The notes: a model not told the origin generated them from the letters alone. DNA of 35,953 nucleotides from Ignavibacteria bacterium (GCA_019912545.1 JAIOIK010000058.1:1-35953); one strand, 5' to 3'. Counted from the first letter of the stretch, positions 7,079-16,153 are shown. Translations and numbers: made by a program.

Positions 7079-8824
7079 CTATTTCGTCAATATCATTTTA
7101 ATTGATTTACTCAACTTGCCGCTAACTAACCTGCAGATATATGTGCCGCTTGATAGATTTGAGCCGTCAAAATTGAATTCATACTTGCCTGGCCTGAGTA
7201 TTCCCGAATACAGCGTTCTGACTTCTTTGCCATTAATATCATATACTTTGATCGTGGAAGTATCATTAATACCGGCAGGTATATCAAATTTTACCTTTGT
7301 GGCAGGATTAAAAGGATTCGGGTAATTCTGATGAAGCCTGAATTTCTCCGGTACTTCGCTTCCAATTTGCTGAATTCCGATAGGATCAATTACTTCAAAG
7401 TTAAGCATCATCCCGTCATCTTCGTGTTCAAGATTATGGCAATGAAACAGGTATATTCCCTTATAATCTGTAAACCTGACTAATACTCTTACTGTTTCTG
7501 CAGGATTGAGATTTATTGTATCTTTCCATCCCTTATCTGCCGGAGGTAGATTTGTATTCCCATTGCGTGAATATACCTGCCATTGCAGACCATGAGCATG
7601 CATAGGATGAAAATCAGCAGTTTGGTTTATGATCTTCCATTCTTCGAGTGAATTAAGAGGAACTTCCCAGTCGATACGGTTAATATCAAAGGTTAGACCA
7701 TTTATTTTGTGCATAGGGTGAGTTGAACCCGATACAGACAAGGTAAACGTTCGGGTATTCACAACTTCATTAATATTGTAATATGTTATTGGATTAAACG
7801 CAGCAGGGACAACACCGCCGGATGCATTGTTACTCGTAACATCGAATCTTAAAATATCCAATGCTATTCCCTGCTTATACGGCAGAGTACCGGAATGAGA
7901 AAATGCTATCGACTTAAGTGTTACGCTTTGACCGATGGTGTTGGACGAAAAATCAACAAGAATATCAACTCTTTCGCCGGGTGCAAGATTGAATTGTGTT
8001 GCAGATACCGGAACATCTTTCAGCCCGCCATCAGTGGCTATTATGTGGAATGACCTGCTATCAGAAAATTCTATCCTGTAAACACGGGCGTTTGACCCGT
8101 TAAGAAGCCTAAAGCGGTACAATGTTCTTCCAACTTCAAAATATGCATCGGGAGTTCCGTTTACAAGGACAGTATCACCCAGGTAACCATACATCATTTC
8201 ACTTGTGCCGGGCGAATAAGTAAACTGCGGGGAGTTAGCCGTTCTTCTATCCTGTATGCAAAGCGGGACATCATAATTTCCTGAAGGCAGGTTGAAGTTC
8301 TCAGAAGGATCAGTAACAATAAAGAATCCTGCAAATCCTTTATAAACTTGTTTAGCTGTAATCATATCACCATGCGAGTGGTAGAAATATGTACCAGCCC
8401 TGTTAATGACAGGGAAAGTATAAGTTTTAGAACCGCCCAAGGGAACAGCATCTTTTGGATGCCCATCCATAATTTCAGGAACTGATAGACCATGCCAGTG
8501 TACGGTAGTTGGTTCGTTTACATTATTTACAAAATTCGCAGTAAAGGTTTGCCCTTTTTGTATAACAACAGATGGCGCAGGAAAAGAGCCGTTAACGGCA
8601 ATTACCTGAGTTGTCGCAGCTGGCAATGGCCACACTTGCACATTTGATTCAGCGAGCGTCATAGTTCCTCCATTTGTAAAAACGGGAGGAAACCTTAGTG
8701 GATTGCCCACCAGTTCGGTAAGTATTGCATTTCCTTTATCATTTGCAAAGAATTGTAAAGGTTTAGGAAGCGTTAAGATGACCCCGGCTTGTAAAGCCCT
8801 TAACAGCATTTCGCGTCTATTCAT
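7079..8824 (-). CDS. Multicopper oxidase with Tat-like signal and T9SS sorting domain
   Basis: A 581-residue three-cupredoxin oxidase of the CotA/CueO/SufI type. Copper ligands are visible at H109-W-H111, H149-S-H151, H406-P-M-H409-A-H411 and H461-C-H463...H467...M472. The HCHxxxHxxxxM motif supplies the type 1 site with an axial Met, so all four copper sites look intact and oxidation with reduction of O2 to water is expected. The N-terminus (NRREMLL..., R3-R4, then a hydrophobic stretch) is Tat-like. From residue about 496 the protein has the T9SS type A domain, beginning LHQNYPNPFNP and ending KSIKMILTK. The folded enzyme is therefore probably placed on the cell surface or released. Substrate (metal ion, phenolic or bilirubin-like) is unknown. 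It has its own promoter, a GGAGAG ribosome site and a terminator. Confidence 0.93.
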   Translation of the reverse strand: MNRREMLLRALQAGVILTLPKPLQFFANDKGNAILTELVGNPLRFPPVFTNGGTMTLAESNVQVWPLPAATTQVIAVNGSFPAPSVVIQKGQTFTANFVNNVNEPTTVHWHGLSVPEIMDGHPKDAVPLGGSKTYTFPVINRAGTYFYHSHGDMITAKQVYKGFAGFFIVTDPSENFNLPSGNYDVPLCIQDRRTANSPQFTYSPGTSEMMYGYLGDTVLVNGTPDAYFEVGRTLYRFRLLNGSNARVYRIEFSDSRSFHIIATDGGLKDVPVSATQFNLAPGERVDILVDFSSNTIGQSVTLKSIAFSHSGTLPYKQGIALDILRFDVTSNNASGGVVPAAFNPITYYNINEVVNTRTFTLSVSGSTHPMHKINGLTFDINRIDWEVPLNSLEEWKIINQTADFHPMHAHGLQWQVYSRNGNTNLPPADKGWKDTINLNPAETVRVLVRFTDYKGIYLFHCHNLEHEDDGMMLNFEVIDPIGIQQIGSEVPEKFRLHQNYPNPFNPATKVKFDIPAGINDTSTIKVYDINGKEVRTLYSGILRPGKYEFNFDGSNLSSGTYICRLVSGKLSKSIKMILTK

Positions 8825-8853
8825 GAATCTCTCCAGTTAAATATGTAATTGTG

Positions 8854-8885
8854 CAAATTTACTAAAAAATCGTCTCAACAACAAA
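8854..8885 (-). promoter_or_regulatory. Bacteroidota-type promoter of the multicopper oxidase gene
   Basis: On the minus strand TTTG (8885-8882) is followed after 20 bp by TAAATTTG (8861-8854), an exact match to TTTG-N19-21-TAnnTTTG. Transcription would begin near 8847, about 25 nt before the ATG. A GGAGAG ribosome-binding site lies between (8834-8829). Confidence 0.7.
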
Positions 8886-8924
8886 CCTGGGCTCTTGACT
8901 TAATATGAGTTAAAACAAGTACAA

Positions 8925-10397
8925 TTAATTCTTTTGTTTTTTCATTTTCGTGAAAATGTTCTTTACGGTATCGAGATTATCTTTATTAACAAGAACAAGG
9001 ATTGTATCACCTTCTTCAAGTATTGATCCTCCACTAGGCACAACATAATCGTTATCTCTATAAATAACTGTTATCAAACTTTCAGGTGGAAGGTTCAGTT
9101 CTGCCAGCGTTTTGCCTACAACTTGCGAGTTTTCGGGTATGATCAGATCAAGCAAATCATTGTTGGTCTTAACAGAATCGGTCATTTCAATTAGAATGCG
9201 CTTTTCCGTGACATCCTTGCCGCGAACGCGGAAAAACCTCGCCGCAAGCGGGATTGACCATCCTTGAATCAAAGCCGAGGTAAGTGTGATAAAAAAAACA
9301 AGATTGAAAATATAAGGACCTATTTCAAGACCTGCTGTCAACGGAAAAGTTGCGAGAATGATAGGAACTGCACCCCTAAGTCCTACCCACGATACAAAAC
9401 CTTTTTCCCGAAGCTTTAATCCTGATCTAACCAAAGAGATAAATACGCCAATTGGTCTGGCAAGAAATATCAGTACTGCAGAGAGAATTAACCCGATACC
9501 AATTATATTGTACAACTGAGAAGGATATACCAGCAGACCAAGAGTTAAGAACATGAGTATCTGTCCTAGTAATGCAAGTCCGTCGAAAAATCTGATAAGT
9601 GATTTCTTTTGTATGAATTCATTGTTGCCCAGCACAACTGCACAGATATAGACAGCAAGGATTCCACTGGCATGAAGCGATGCTGCTGCTGCATATACGA
9701 ATACTGCAGCCGCTATTGCAAATACAGGATAAAGACTTGGGTAAGAAAATTTGAACTTATTAAAAGCAAATGCCAGTACATGTCCTGAGCCATAACCGAT
9801 TATTGCACCCAAACCCAACTGCATGACAAGGAACAAAAAAGTTTTAAGGAATGAAACTTCTTCAGTTTGCAGGACCTGGATCAGAATAATTGTTAGGATA
9901 ATTGCTGTAGGGTCGTTGCTTCCGGACTCAAGCTCAAGCAAGGGCTTCATCTTCCCCTTTAAGCTTGTCCCTCTTGCTCTTAACGAAGAGAAAACTGCTG
10001 CTGCATCTGTTGAGGAAATTATTGCTCCAATCAGAAAGCCTTCAATCAGCGTTAAACCAAGAAAATAATGTATGAATAAACCCATTACAACTGTTGTTAC
10101 TAATACACCAACTGTAGAGAGGCTGAATGCGCTCCACATAATTGGCTTAACTTCCCTCCACTTTGTTTCAAGTCCACCGGAAAATAATATAAATACCAAA
10201 GCAACCATACCAACATACTGGGCAAGGTAAACATTATCAAAATAGATCTTTCCAGGTCCATCAGAACCGGCAAGCATGCCGACTGCAAGGAATAGGACAA
10301 GCGAGGGAAGCCCGAGATTTTCGGAAAGCTTCGATATAGAGATACTGATAAGGATAAGTACCGAAATTACAAGCAGTATGTACTCAAATGCTATCAA
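8925..10397 (-). CDS. K+/H+ (monovalent cation/proton) antiporter, NhaP2/CvrA type
   Basis: A 490-residue CPA1 antiporter with about 12-13 hydrophobic segments and a cytoplasmic regulatory tail. Family motifs include 'AIISSTDAAAVFSSL' with D131, and 'LESGSNDPTA' with N161-D162, the usual ion-binding pair in the NhaP group. Residues about 405-480 ('NSQVVGKTLAELNLP...ILEEGDTILVLV') form a TrkA-C/RCK_C domain, as in NhaP2, which binds small ligands and gates transport. The role is expulsion of K+ or Na+ in exchange for protons, giving pH and osmotic homeostasis. The start codon is TTG; it directly precedes TM1 and no ATG lies nearby. The gene is followed 100 bp later by the oxidase gene with its own promoter, and no clear terminator is seen in between. 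Confidence 0.9.
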   Translation of the reverse strand: MIAFEYILLVISVLILISISISKLSENLGLPSLVLFLAVGMLAGSDGPGKIYFDNVYLAQYVGMVALVFILFSGGLETKWREVKPIMWSAFSLSTVGVLVTTVVMGLFIHYFLGLTLIEGFLIGAIISSTDAAAVFSSLRARGTSLKGKMKPLLELESGSNDPTAIILTIILIQVLQTEEVSFLKTFLFLVMQLGLGAIIGYGSGHVLAFAFNKFKFSYPSLYPVFAIAAAVFVYAAAASLHASGILAVYICAVVLGNNEFIQKKSLIRFFDGLALLGQILMFLTLGLLVYPSQLYNIIGIGLILSAVLIFLARPIGVFISLVRSGLKLREKGFVSWVGLRGAVPIILATFPLTAGLEIGPYIFNLVFFITLTSALIQGWSIPLAARFFRVRGKDVTEKRILIEMTDSVKTNNDLLDLIIPENSQVVGKTLAELNLPPESLITVIYRDNDYVVPSGGSILEEGDTILVLVNKDNLDTVKNIFTKMKKQKN

Positions 10398-10439
10398 TAA
10401 TATAAGTTAATACGTACGGGGAAAAGATTAAATGTAAAT

Positions 10440-10466
10440 AAAAAAGGCGTTCGATTTGAACGCCTT
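10440..10466 (-). terminator. Strong intrinsic terminator closing the secA-HEPN-DUF2188 run
   Basis: GGCGTTC and GAACGCC (10446-10464) form a perfect 7-bp stem with a 5-nt loop. On the minus strand a T-run follows (plus-strand AAAAA at 10441-10445). It lies about 25 bp after the stop of the DUF2188 gene. Confidence 0.85.
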
Positions 10467-10487
10467 TGAAATTTTGAATTCTAAAAT

Positions 10488-10721
10488 TCAATGCTTTTTA
10501 TCTTTTGGAGGGTATGGATCATTGCCATAACTGTCTTTGTCCATAATTTTACCATCTTTGCCATGAATTATTAATTCAGATTTATTATTCCGGGCAATAC
10601 CTCTTGCAATTATTAATGCCTTATTTTTCGTATCTGTGATAACCGTAAACTTTTCATTCCCTTCTCCCTTGACTGCCCAACCCCCACCCAATGGAACAAC
10701 ATGTTGATTTTTCTTTGCCAT
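10488..10721 (-). CDS. DUF2188 domain small protein
   Basis: A 77-residue soluble protein whose first half, 'QHVVPLGGGWAVKGEGNEK', followed by a helix ('KALIIARGIARNNKSELIIHG') and 'KDGKI.DKDSYGNDP', is the DUF2188 signature. The fold is small alpha/beta and its biochemical role is unknown. It has no signal peptide. The gene begins 17 bp after the HEPN gene and is the last gene before the terminator, so the two are probably cotranscribed. DUF2188 genes are often found singly in accessory DNA, so a link to the HEPN protein is inference from spacing only. Confidence 0.8.
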   Translation of the reverse strand: MAKKNQHVVPLGGGWAVKGEGNEKFTVITDTKNKALIIARGIARNNKSELIIHGKDGKIMDKDSYGNDPYPPKDKKH

Positions 10722-10738
10722 TTGTTTTCTAATTAAAT

Positions 10739-11182
10739 TTATTCTAACAAAATTCTGTATATACTTTTTATATTGCTTATGATTTTGCTTATGTCTTTCC
10801 TTTTAAGCACTGAATTTAAGTATCGAAATTCAGGATTCCATATTAATATTGATGTCCACTCATTAAGTGTTCTTGTCTTTATATCATATTCTTTACCACT
10901 TATGGTTAACAATTTCGGTAAATCATGTGTTTTGAAATCGCTTAATGAAGTAACAGAAGTGAATCTAATCTTTACTTTACTTTGATAACTATTTAACTCG
11001 CTTTTTGATTCCGGGAATCCATTTGAAAATTTAAAAATCTTGCATATATTATATTTTAATAATAATTCAATTACATATCCACCCAAATAAAAGGCACCTT
11101 GGTATCTCCGATTTTTCAATAGAACTTCTGCATCTTTCAATCGTTTCTTGGCTAATTCCCTTAAATCTTTCCTGGAAATCAT
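10739..11182 (-). CDS. HEPN-domain protein
   Basis: A 147-residue helical protein. The N-terminal 'RLKDAEVLLKNRRYQGAFYLGGYVIELLLKY' block (about 14-44) matches the HEPN pattern 'A..LL..gry..A.yLaGY.iE..LK'. 'KTHDLPKLL' follows at 84-92, and 'WNPEFRYL' later corresponds to the W..e.RY segment. HEPN proteins are often RNases of toxin-antitoxin or defence systems, or partners of minimal nucleotidyltransferases. The usual catalytic R-x4-6-H is not clear here: H86 is present but the nearest upstream arginine, R73, is 13 residues away. A non-catalytic HEPN is therefore possible. No nucleotidyltransferase gene is adjacent. The gene lies 13 bp after secA and 17 bp before the DUF2188 gene, in a more AT-rich segment than its neighbours. 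Confidence 0.75.
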   Translation of the reverse strand: MISRKDLRELAKKRLKDAEVLLKNRRYQGAFYLGGYVIELLLKYNICKIFKFSNGFPESKSELNSYQSKVKIRFTSVTSLSDFKTHDLPKLLTISGKEYDIKTRTLNEWTSILIWNPEFRYLNSVLKRKDISKIISNIKSIYRILLE

Positions 11183-11195
11183 CTCAAATTATTCT

Positions 11196-14100
11196 CTAAG
11201 CCTCTTTCCCATGGCAATTTTTATACTTCTTGCCGCTGCCGCAGGGACAGGGGTCGTTTCTGCCAACTTTGGGCCCAACTTTGATAGGGATCTTCTTTGT
11301 ATTATCACCGGGCTGATTCTGCAGGTTATCAGATTGTTCCGGGGTCATTTTGAGTCCCGCTCCATCAGCACTTGCCTTACTGGTAGTCATTCTTTGCGGA
11401 AGTCTTTGCCTTTGCTGCGGCACAGCTACCTGCTTTTCCTGCGTAGTAAACTTAAACACAAAGTTGATTACATCTTTGCTTATATCTTCAAGCATCTGAA
11501 CAAATAATCCGAAGCCGTCCTTTTTATACTCAATTAAAGGATCTTTCTGTCCATACGCGCGGAAGTTGATACCCTCTTTCAGGTCATCCATTTCCCTAAG
11601 GTGCTCTTTCCACTTATCATCAATTACAGTAAGCATAGCAAAACGCTCGATCTGAGCTATCAGGTCAATTCCATATTTTTCTTCTTTGCGTTTATAATTT
11701 TCATGTACTAAATTAAAAATATATTCTTCAAGTCCCTTTTCGCCAAGTGATTGAAATTTCTCAGGAGTAAGCTCCATCAAAACCATAAAAGTCCTTTGTA
11801 TCTCATCACGCAATCCGTTATAGTCGCCTTCGGGGTAGTATTTTGCGACAGTGTTTTCAACATAAGTCTTAGCCATATCAAAGATCTCATCTTTGATACG
11901 CTCTCCCATCAGCGCCTGTCTTCTTCTATCATAGATAACTTCTCGCTGCTGGTTCATAACGTTATCATACTCAAGCAGTCTTTTGCGTATGCCGAAGTTA
12001 TTTTCCTCAACTTTCTTCTGTGCGCGCTCTACAGAGCTGGTTATCATCGAGTGCTCAATGGCTTCGCCTTCTTCGATGCCAAGTTTTTCCATTACACGGG
12101 AGATTCTTTCACTGCCGAAAAGCCTCATCAGGTCATCTTCAAGGGAGAGGAAGAACTTAGAACTTCCCGGATCACCCTGCCTGCCTGCACGTCCGCGAAG
12201 CTGCCTGTCTATACGGCGCGCTTCATGACGCTCTGTACCAATAATATGCAAACCACCAAGATTTGCAACACCGGGTCCTAATTTTATATCAGTTCCTCGG
12301 CCTGCCATATTAGTAGCAATTGTAACTGCTCCTTTAAGTCCGGCATTCTGAATGATCTGAGCTTCACGCTGATGCTGTTTTGCATTTAACACTTCATGCG
12401 GCACGGTTTTGCGTTTCAGCATTCTGGATAGTGTCTCGGAAACTTCCACTGATGTTGTACCAACCAGCACCGGCCTGCCTATACCTCTCATCTTTTCAAT
12501 CTCGCCAATTACAGCATTATATTTTTCGCGCTTGGTTTTATAGACAACATCATTTACGTCATCGCGGATACAATCTTTATTTGTCGGGATAACTACAACA
12601 TCAAGCTTATAAATATCAAGGAACTCACCTGCTTCAGTTTCAGCAGTACCCGTCATACCTGCAAGCTTCTTATACAACCGGAAGTAGTTCTGCAAAGTGA
12701 TTGTTGCAAGTGTTTGGGTGTCCTTTTCAACATGCACGCCCTCTTTTGCCTCAATTGCCTGGTGAAGTCCTTCTGAATATCTTCTGCCCGGCAGTACACG
12801 TCCGGTGAATTCATCTACGATCATGATCTTGTTATCCTGTATCACATACTCTACGTCATTTTCATATAATGCGTATGCACGTAGTAATTGTTGAACAGTA
12901 TGGATACGATCGCTTCTCAGAGAATACAATTCCGCAAGATCATCCTTTTTCTTTTGCTTATCCTGTTCATTCAGAGCTTCATCATTTTCAATTTGAGCAA
13001 TTTCAGTTCCCATATCCGGCAATACAAAGAAATCCTTATCTTCATTGCCGGAAGTCAGAAATTCACGCCCTTTTTCGGTCAAATCTATAGAGTGCGCCTT
13101 TTCATCAATTGCAAAATACATTGCATCATCGATCTCAGGCATCCTTTTTGAATTATCGCGCAGGAATTCAATTTCAGTTTGCTGCTGAAGAGTTTTATTT
13201 GAGGGTTCACTGAATATCTTCAGCAATTTCTTATTTTTAGGGAAACCTCTTTGCGCTCTGAGAAGAGCTATTCCGGCTTCATGAATCTCTTCTTTTGAAG
13301 CTGCACTGCCTTTATTAATTACAGCTTCAGCTTCGCCAACATACTTGGCAATAAGGCTCTTCTGGGCGTCGACGATCCTTTTAACGCGAGGATTCATCTC
13401 ATCGAACTTATGCTCACTAAGCTCGACCGCACCTGATATTATGAGCGGAGTTCTAGCTTCATCAATAAGAACGGAGTCAACTTCATCCACGATCGAATAG
13501 TTATGACCTCGCTGAACCATAAACTTCTTATCAACAACCATATTATCGCGCAGGTAATCAAAACCAAACTCATTATTTGTACCGTAAACTATATCGCAGG
13601 CATATGCATCTCTTCTTTTATCATTATCAATATCATTAAGTATAACTCCAACGGTCAACCCATGGAATTTGAAAATTTCTCCCATCCATTCGCTATCTCG
13701 TTTTGCAAGGTAATCATTAACCGTAATAATGTGTACGCCTTTTCCGGGGAGTGCATTTAGGTATATAGGCAATGTCCCAACAAGCGTTTTACCTTCACCA
13801 GTTGCCATTTCGGCAATCTTACCCTGGTGTAGCACCATTCCGCCAATTAACTGAACGTCAAATGGTATCATATCCCAAATTACGCGGTTGCCTGAGGCCA
13901 TCCACTCTTTTCCAACAAGTCTGCGGCATGTATCCTTAACAACTGCAAATGCCTGGGGCAGGATCTCGTTGAGAGTGTCTTCAATTAACTCATCAAGTTC
14001 AATTTCATGAGTTTCAAGCTCATCATAAATAACTTTTCTTTCTTCATGAGTAATATCAGTTGTCAGTTTTGCTCTTAGCTCTGCAATTTTTTCTTCATGC

Positions 14101-14276
14101 TCCTGAGTATTCATTTTTATCAGGTCTTTGAACTCATGAGTTTTTGCCCTTAGCTCGTCGTCACTTAGATTTTTATACTCCTGATAATATGCATTAATCT
14201 CCTCAACTACCGGCAGCAGTTCTTTTACATCTTTTTCATGCTTAGACGGGAATATTTTCTTTAAGAATTTAAACAT
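11196..14276 (-). CDS. secA: Preprotein translocase ATPase SecA
   Basis: A 1026-residue SecA. The Walker A motif is 'MATGEGKT' (157-164). The Walker B region, '[16 protein letters not shown]', lies near residue 250, and the second helicase half contains '[13 protein letters not shown]' and '[14 protein letters not shown]'. The C-terminal zinc-binding SEC-C tail reads [14 protein letters not shown]. It is longer than E. coli SecA (901) because of an acidic insertion near residues 56-100 and a long segment at about 285-415 containing '[15 protein letters not shown]', as in Bacteroidota SecA. It drives Sec export at the inner membrane, which supplies the many Sec and T9SS substrates encoded nearby. 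It follows the thioredoxin-like gene by 76 bp and precedes the HEPN gene by 13 bp. Confidence 0.97.
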   Translation of the reverse strand: MFKFLKKIFPSKHEKDVKELLPVVEEINAYYQEYKNLSDDELRAKTHEFKDLIKMNTQEHEEKIAELRAKLTTDITHEERKVIYDELETHEIELDELIEDTLNEILPQAFAVVKDTCRRLVGKEWMASGNRVIWDMIPFDVQLIGGMVLHQGKIAEMATGEGKTLVGTLPIYLNALPGKGVHIITVNDYLAKRDSEWMGEIFKFHGLTVGVILNDIDNDKRRDAYACDIVYGTNNEFGFDYLRDNMVVDKKFMVQRGHNYSIVDEVDSVLIDEARTPLIISGAVELSEHKFDEMNPRVKRIVDAQKSLIAKYVGEAEAVINKGSAASKEEIHEAGIALLRAQRGFPKNKKLLKIFSEPSNKTLQQQTEIEFLRDNSKRMPEIDDAMYFAIDEKAHSIDLTEKGREFLTSGNEDKDFFVLPDMGTEIAQIENDEALNEQDKQKKKDDLAELYSLRSDRIHTVQQLLRAYALYENDVEYVIQDNKIMIVDEFTGRVLPGRRYSEGLHQAIEAKEGVHVEKDTQTLATITLQNYFRLYKKLAGMTGTAETEAGEFLDIYKLDVVVIPTNKDCIRDDVNDVVYKTKREKYNAVIGEIEKMRGIGRPVLVGTTSVEVSETLSRMLKRKTVPHEVLNAKQHQREAQIIQNAGLKGAVTIATNMAGRGTDIKLGPGVANLGGLHIIGTERHEARRIDRQLRGRAGRQGDPGSSKFFLSLEDDLMRLFGSERISRVMEKLGIEEGEAIEHSMITSSVERAQKKVEENNFGIRKRLLEYDNVMNQQREVIYDRRRQALMGERIKDEIFDMAKTYVENTVAKYYPEGDYNGLRDEIQRTFMVLMELTPEKFQSLGEKGLEEYIFNLVHENYKRKEEKYGIDLIAQIERFAMLTVIDDKWKEHLREMDDLKEGINFRAYGQKDPLIEYKKDGFGLFVQMLEDISKDVINFVFKFTTQEKQVAVPQQRQRLPQRMTTSKASADGAGLKMTPEQSDNLQNQPGDNTKKIPIKVGPKVGRNDPCPCGSGKKYKNCHGKEA

Positions 14277-14352
14277 AATTTAATTTATCCTAATCGTGAT
14301 AAAGCGGACCTGTTAAACATAAACAGGCTTCCTTCATATCTTTTAATTTATT

Positions 14353-14898
14353 TTATTTCCATTTAATACTGCATCCCATGTTTGGGATAATTTCGAAATC
14401 AATTTCTTTGTTATCCAAAAGGCGATTGATTGCCATTTGTAACTCTTTACGGGTTACTTTGGTTTCATCTTTCCAGTTATCATCAATTCTTCCCCTGTAT
14501 TTCAAGATCCTGTTCTCATCATACAGATAAATATCGGGAGTGCAAACTGCATCATACGCCATTGCAGTCTCCTGAGTGTCATCCCTTAAATAAGGGAATA
14601 CAAAAGCCTTTTCTGCAGCACGTTTCTTCATTTCATCAAAAGAATCTTCCGGATGAGTTTCTTCATCATTTGAATTTATGCAAACCAGAGCAAAAGATTC
14701 AGATGAATATTGCTTTGCAATCTCATTTATTCTGCCCTCAACAGCCTTAACATAAGGACAGTGGTTACAGCTGAATATTATGCAAAGAACTTTCTTATCC
14801 TTGAAATCATCAAGCGAATAATATTTATAGTCAACTCCTTTAAGATTGAAAGGAATTGCCTTTGAACCAAGTTTCAAAATTTCGGGCGATACAGGCAT
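14353..14898 (-). CDS. Thioredoxin-like redoxin (AhpC/TSA-type, CNHCPY)
   Basis: A 181-residue single-domain thioredoxin-fold protein. The active site lies at C44 and C47 in 'SCNHCPYVKAVEGRI', the CxxC pattern of a widespread but poorly studied redoxin group. The cis-Pro region is 'AVCTPDIYLYDENRILKYRGRIDD', typical of this group, and includes another cysteine. There is no signal peptide, so a cytoplasmic thiol reductase or peroxidase-like role is likely; the substrate is unknown. It lies 37 bp after the HAD gene and before secA. The link with Ogt and HAD suggests a general stress operon, but this is inference. Confidence 0.85.
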   Translation of the reverse strand: MPVSPEILKLGSKAIPFNLKGVDYKYYSLDDFKDKKVLCIIFSCNHCPYVKAVEGRINEIAKQYSSESFALVCINSNDEETHPEDSFDEMKKRAAEKAFVFPYLRDDTQETAMAYDAVCTPDIYLYDENRILKYRGRIDDNWKDETKVTRKELQMAINRLLDNKEIDFEIIPNMGCSIKWK

Positions 14899-14906
14899 AA
14901 TCTAAT

Positions 14907-14934
14907 CAACAATTTGCAATGAGAAATGAGCAAT
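14907..14934. repeat. Degenerate GCAAT/CAATTT intergenic repeat
   Basis: CAACAATTTGCAATGAG followed by AAATGAGCAAT fills most of the gap between the HAD and thioredoxin-like genes. It resembles the strings at 2659-2690 and 29423-29444. Confidence 0.4.
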
Positions 14935-14935
14935 A

Positions 14936-15547
14936 TTACTTATTCAAAATCTTATCAAATTCATGTTCAAACTTAGTATGATCATATTTATCGTAACAAA
15001 TGGTTTTGAAGCCAAATTTTTCTGCTGCCATACAGTTTTCCGGAAGATCATCTATGAACAATGATTCTTTTGGATCTGCGCTCAGGAGAGTAATTGTCCT
15101 TTCGTAGATTTCGTCATCCGGTTTTAATGACTTTAATTCATATGATAAAGCAAATTTATCAAGCAAGTTAACATAATCATATTTTTTCTTAATATATTCA
15201 AAATGCAGAGGACTGGTATTAGAAAGTAAATACATATTATGTTTTTCCCCGGCATCTAGCTTACGCACTAAGCTGCTCATTTCCGGTATTTCCGTAAACA
15301 TGTCATTAAAAGAACCTGTGAATTCATCATCACTCATTTTCAGTCCAAGGCCATTGCGGCATTTTTCAATAAACTCGGCAGTTGTAATCTCGCCTGCTTC
15401 ATATCCAAGCAGGCGGTAATTACCTCCTTTGAAAAATTTCAAGTAAGCATCTTTGCTTACTCCATTTGTACAGATCGCATTTATGAATCTTTCATATTCT
15501 ACGTTTACCAGAACATTTCCTAGATCAAAAATTATGTTCTTAATCAC
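14936..15547 (-). CDS. HAD-superfamily hydrolase (HAD-IA, YihX-like)
   Basis: A 203-residue HAD phosphatase. Motif I is 'IIFDLGNVL' with nucleophile D8. The second Asp of the usual DxD is glycine, as in the YihX/'DLGNV' subgroup. Motif II is 'LLSNTSPLH', motif III Lys lies in 'SLKPDDEIYE', and motif IV is 'SLFIDDLPENC'. A helical cap lies between motifs I and II. It should hydrolyse a phosphomonoester in the cytoplasm; YihX itself acts on alpha-D-glucose 1-phosphate, but the substrate here is unknown. The start codon is GTG and overlaps the ogt stop as GTGA (4 nt), indicating translational coupling. Confidence 0.88.
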   Translation of the reverse strand: MIKNIIFDLGNVLVNVEYERFINAICTNGVSKDAYLKFFKGGNYRLLGYEAGEITTAEFIEKCRNGLGLKMSDDEFTGSFNDMFTEIPEMSSLVRKLDAGEKHNMYLLSNTSPLHFEYIKKKYDYVNLLDKFALSYELKSLKPDDEIYERTITLLSADPKESLFIDDLPENCMAAEKFGFKTICYDKYDHTKFEHEFDKILNK

Positions 15548-16047
15548 TTAGCACAAACTCTTTCCAGCTCAAGCATTTTGCGTTTCATCGGTACTCCTCC
15601 TCCGAAACCACCGATCGAGCCGTCTTTTGCGATCACTCTTTGGCAGGGTATGATGATCGGAACAGGGTTTAATGCGCAGCATGTAGCTGCCGCACGCACT
15701 GCATTTTTATTACCGGCTAATTCTGCAAGTTCTGAATATGAAATAGTCTTCCCATATTTTACTTTCGAGAGTGCAACCCAAACTTTCGTCTGGAAAAAGG
15801 TACCCGTCAGAAAAACTCTAAGATCGAAATTCTTGCGCTTACCGGCAAAGTATTCAAGAATTTGCGATACTTCCTTCTTTAATTTAGCTTTAGATTGACT
15901 AATGTCATCATCAAAAGATTCAGAAAGAAGCTTTTTGAAAGCAACAGGTTTGTTATTAAGATCGACATAACAAATACCTTTATCTCCCTTAGCTATCCAG
16001 AAAGTCCGTTTTAATAACGGAACGTAAAAATCAGTAAAATATATCAT
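15544..16047 (-). CDS. ogt: Methylated-DNA--protein-cysteine S-methyltransferase
   Basis: A 167-residue single-domain alkyltransferase that removes O6-alkyl groups from guanine by transfer to its own cysteine. The C-terminal domain has 'YGKTISYSELA' (98-108), 'NAVRAAATCCALNPVPIIIPC' with R118 and acceptor C135, and 'GSIGGFGGG'. The active site reads PCQRV, where the family normally has PCHRV. The acceptor cysteine is kept, but the histidine that normally helps activate it is glutamine (codon CAA at 15648-15646 region on the minus strand). The N-terminal half is the usual variable domain. It is the first gene of the minus-strand run and overlaps the HAD gene by 4 nt. No consensus promoter is visible upstream. 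Confidence 0.92.
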   Translation of the reverse strand: MIYFTDFYVPLLKRTFWIAKGDKGICYVDLNNKPVAFKKLLSESFDDDISQSKAKLKKEVSQILEYFAGKRKNFDLRVFLTGTFFQTKVWVALSKVKYGKTISYSELAELAGNKNAVRAAATCCALNPVPIIIPCQRVIAKDGSIGGFGGGVPMKRKMLELERVCAK

Positions 16048-16100
16048 TTTTTTTATAAAACCCTGTAATTTACTAATAAATAAGGAGAAATTTAAGACAT

Positions 16101-16131
16101 AAAAAAGCCACCCCAGCTAAACTGAGGTGGC
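16101..16131 (-). terminator. Intrinsic terminator after the SBBP/T9SS gene
   Basis: On the minus strand GCCACCTCAG and CTGGGGTGGC (16131-16107) form a 10-bp stem, including one G-U pair, with a 5-nt loop. A run of six T follows. It lies about 23 bp after the stop codon and also separates this gene from ogt. Confidence 0.88.
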
Positions 16132-16153
16132 TTATGCATCAGTAATATTGATA

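Noticed and set aside
11751-12281. 176-codon frame antisense to secA
   Set aside because: The sense strand encodes the conserved helicase region of SecA, so this is a shadow frame.
14309-14327. Hairpin CCTGTT-N7-AACAGG between the thioredoxin-like gene and secA as a terminator
   Set aside because: The stem is only 6 bp and no T-run follows on the minus strand, so read-through into secA is more likely.
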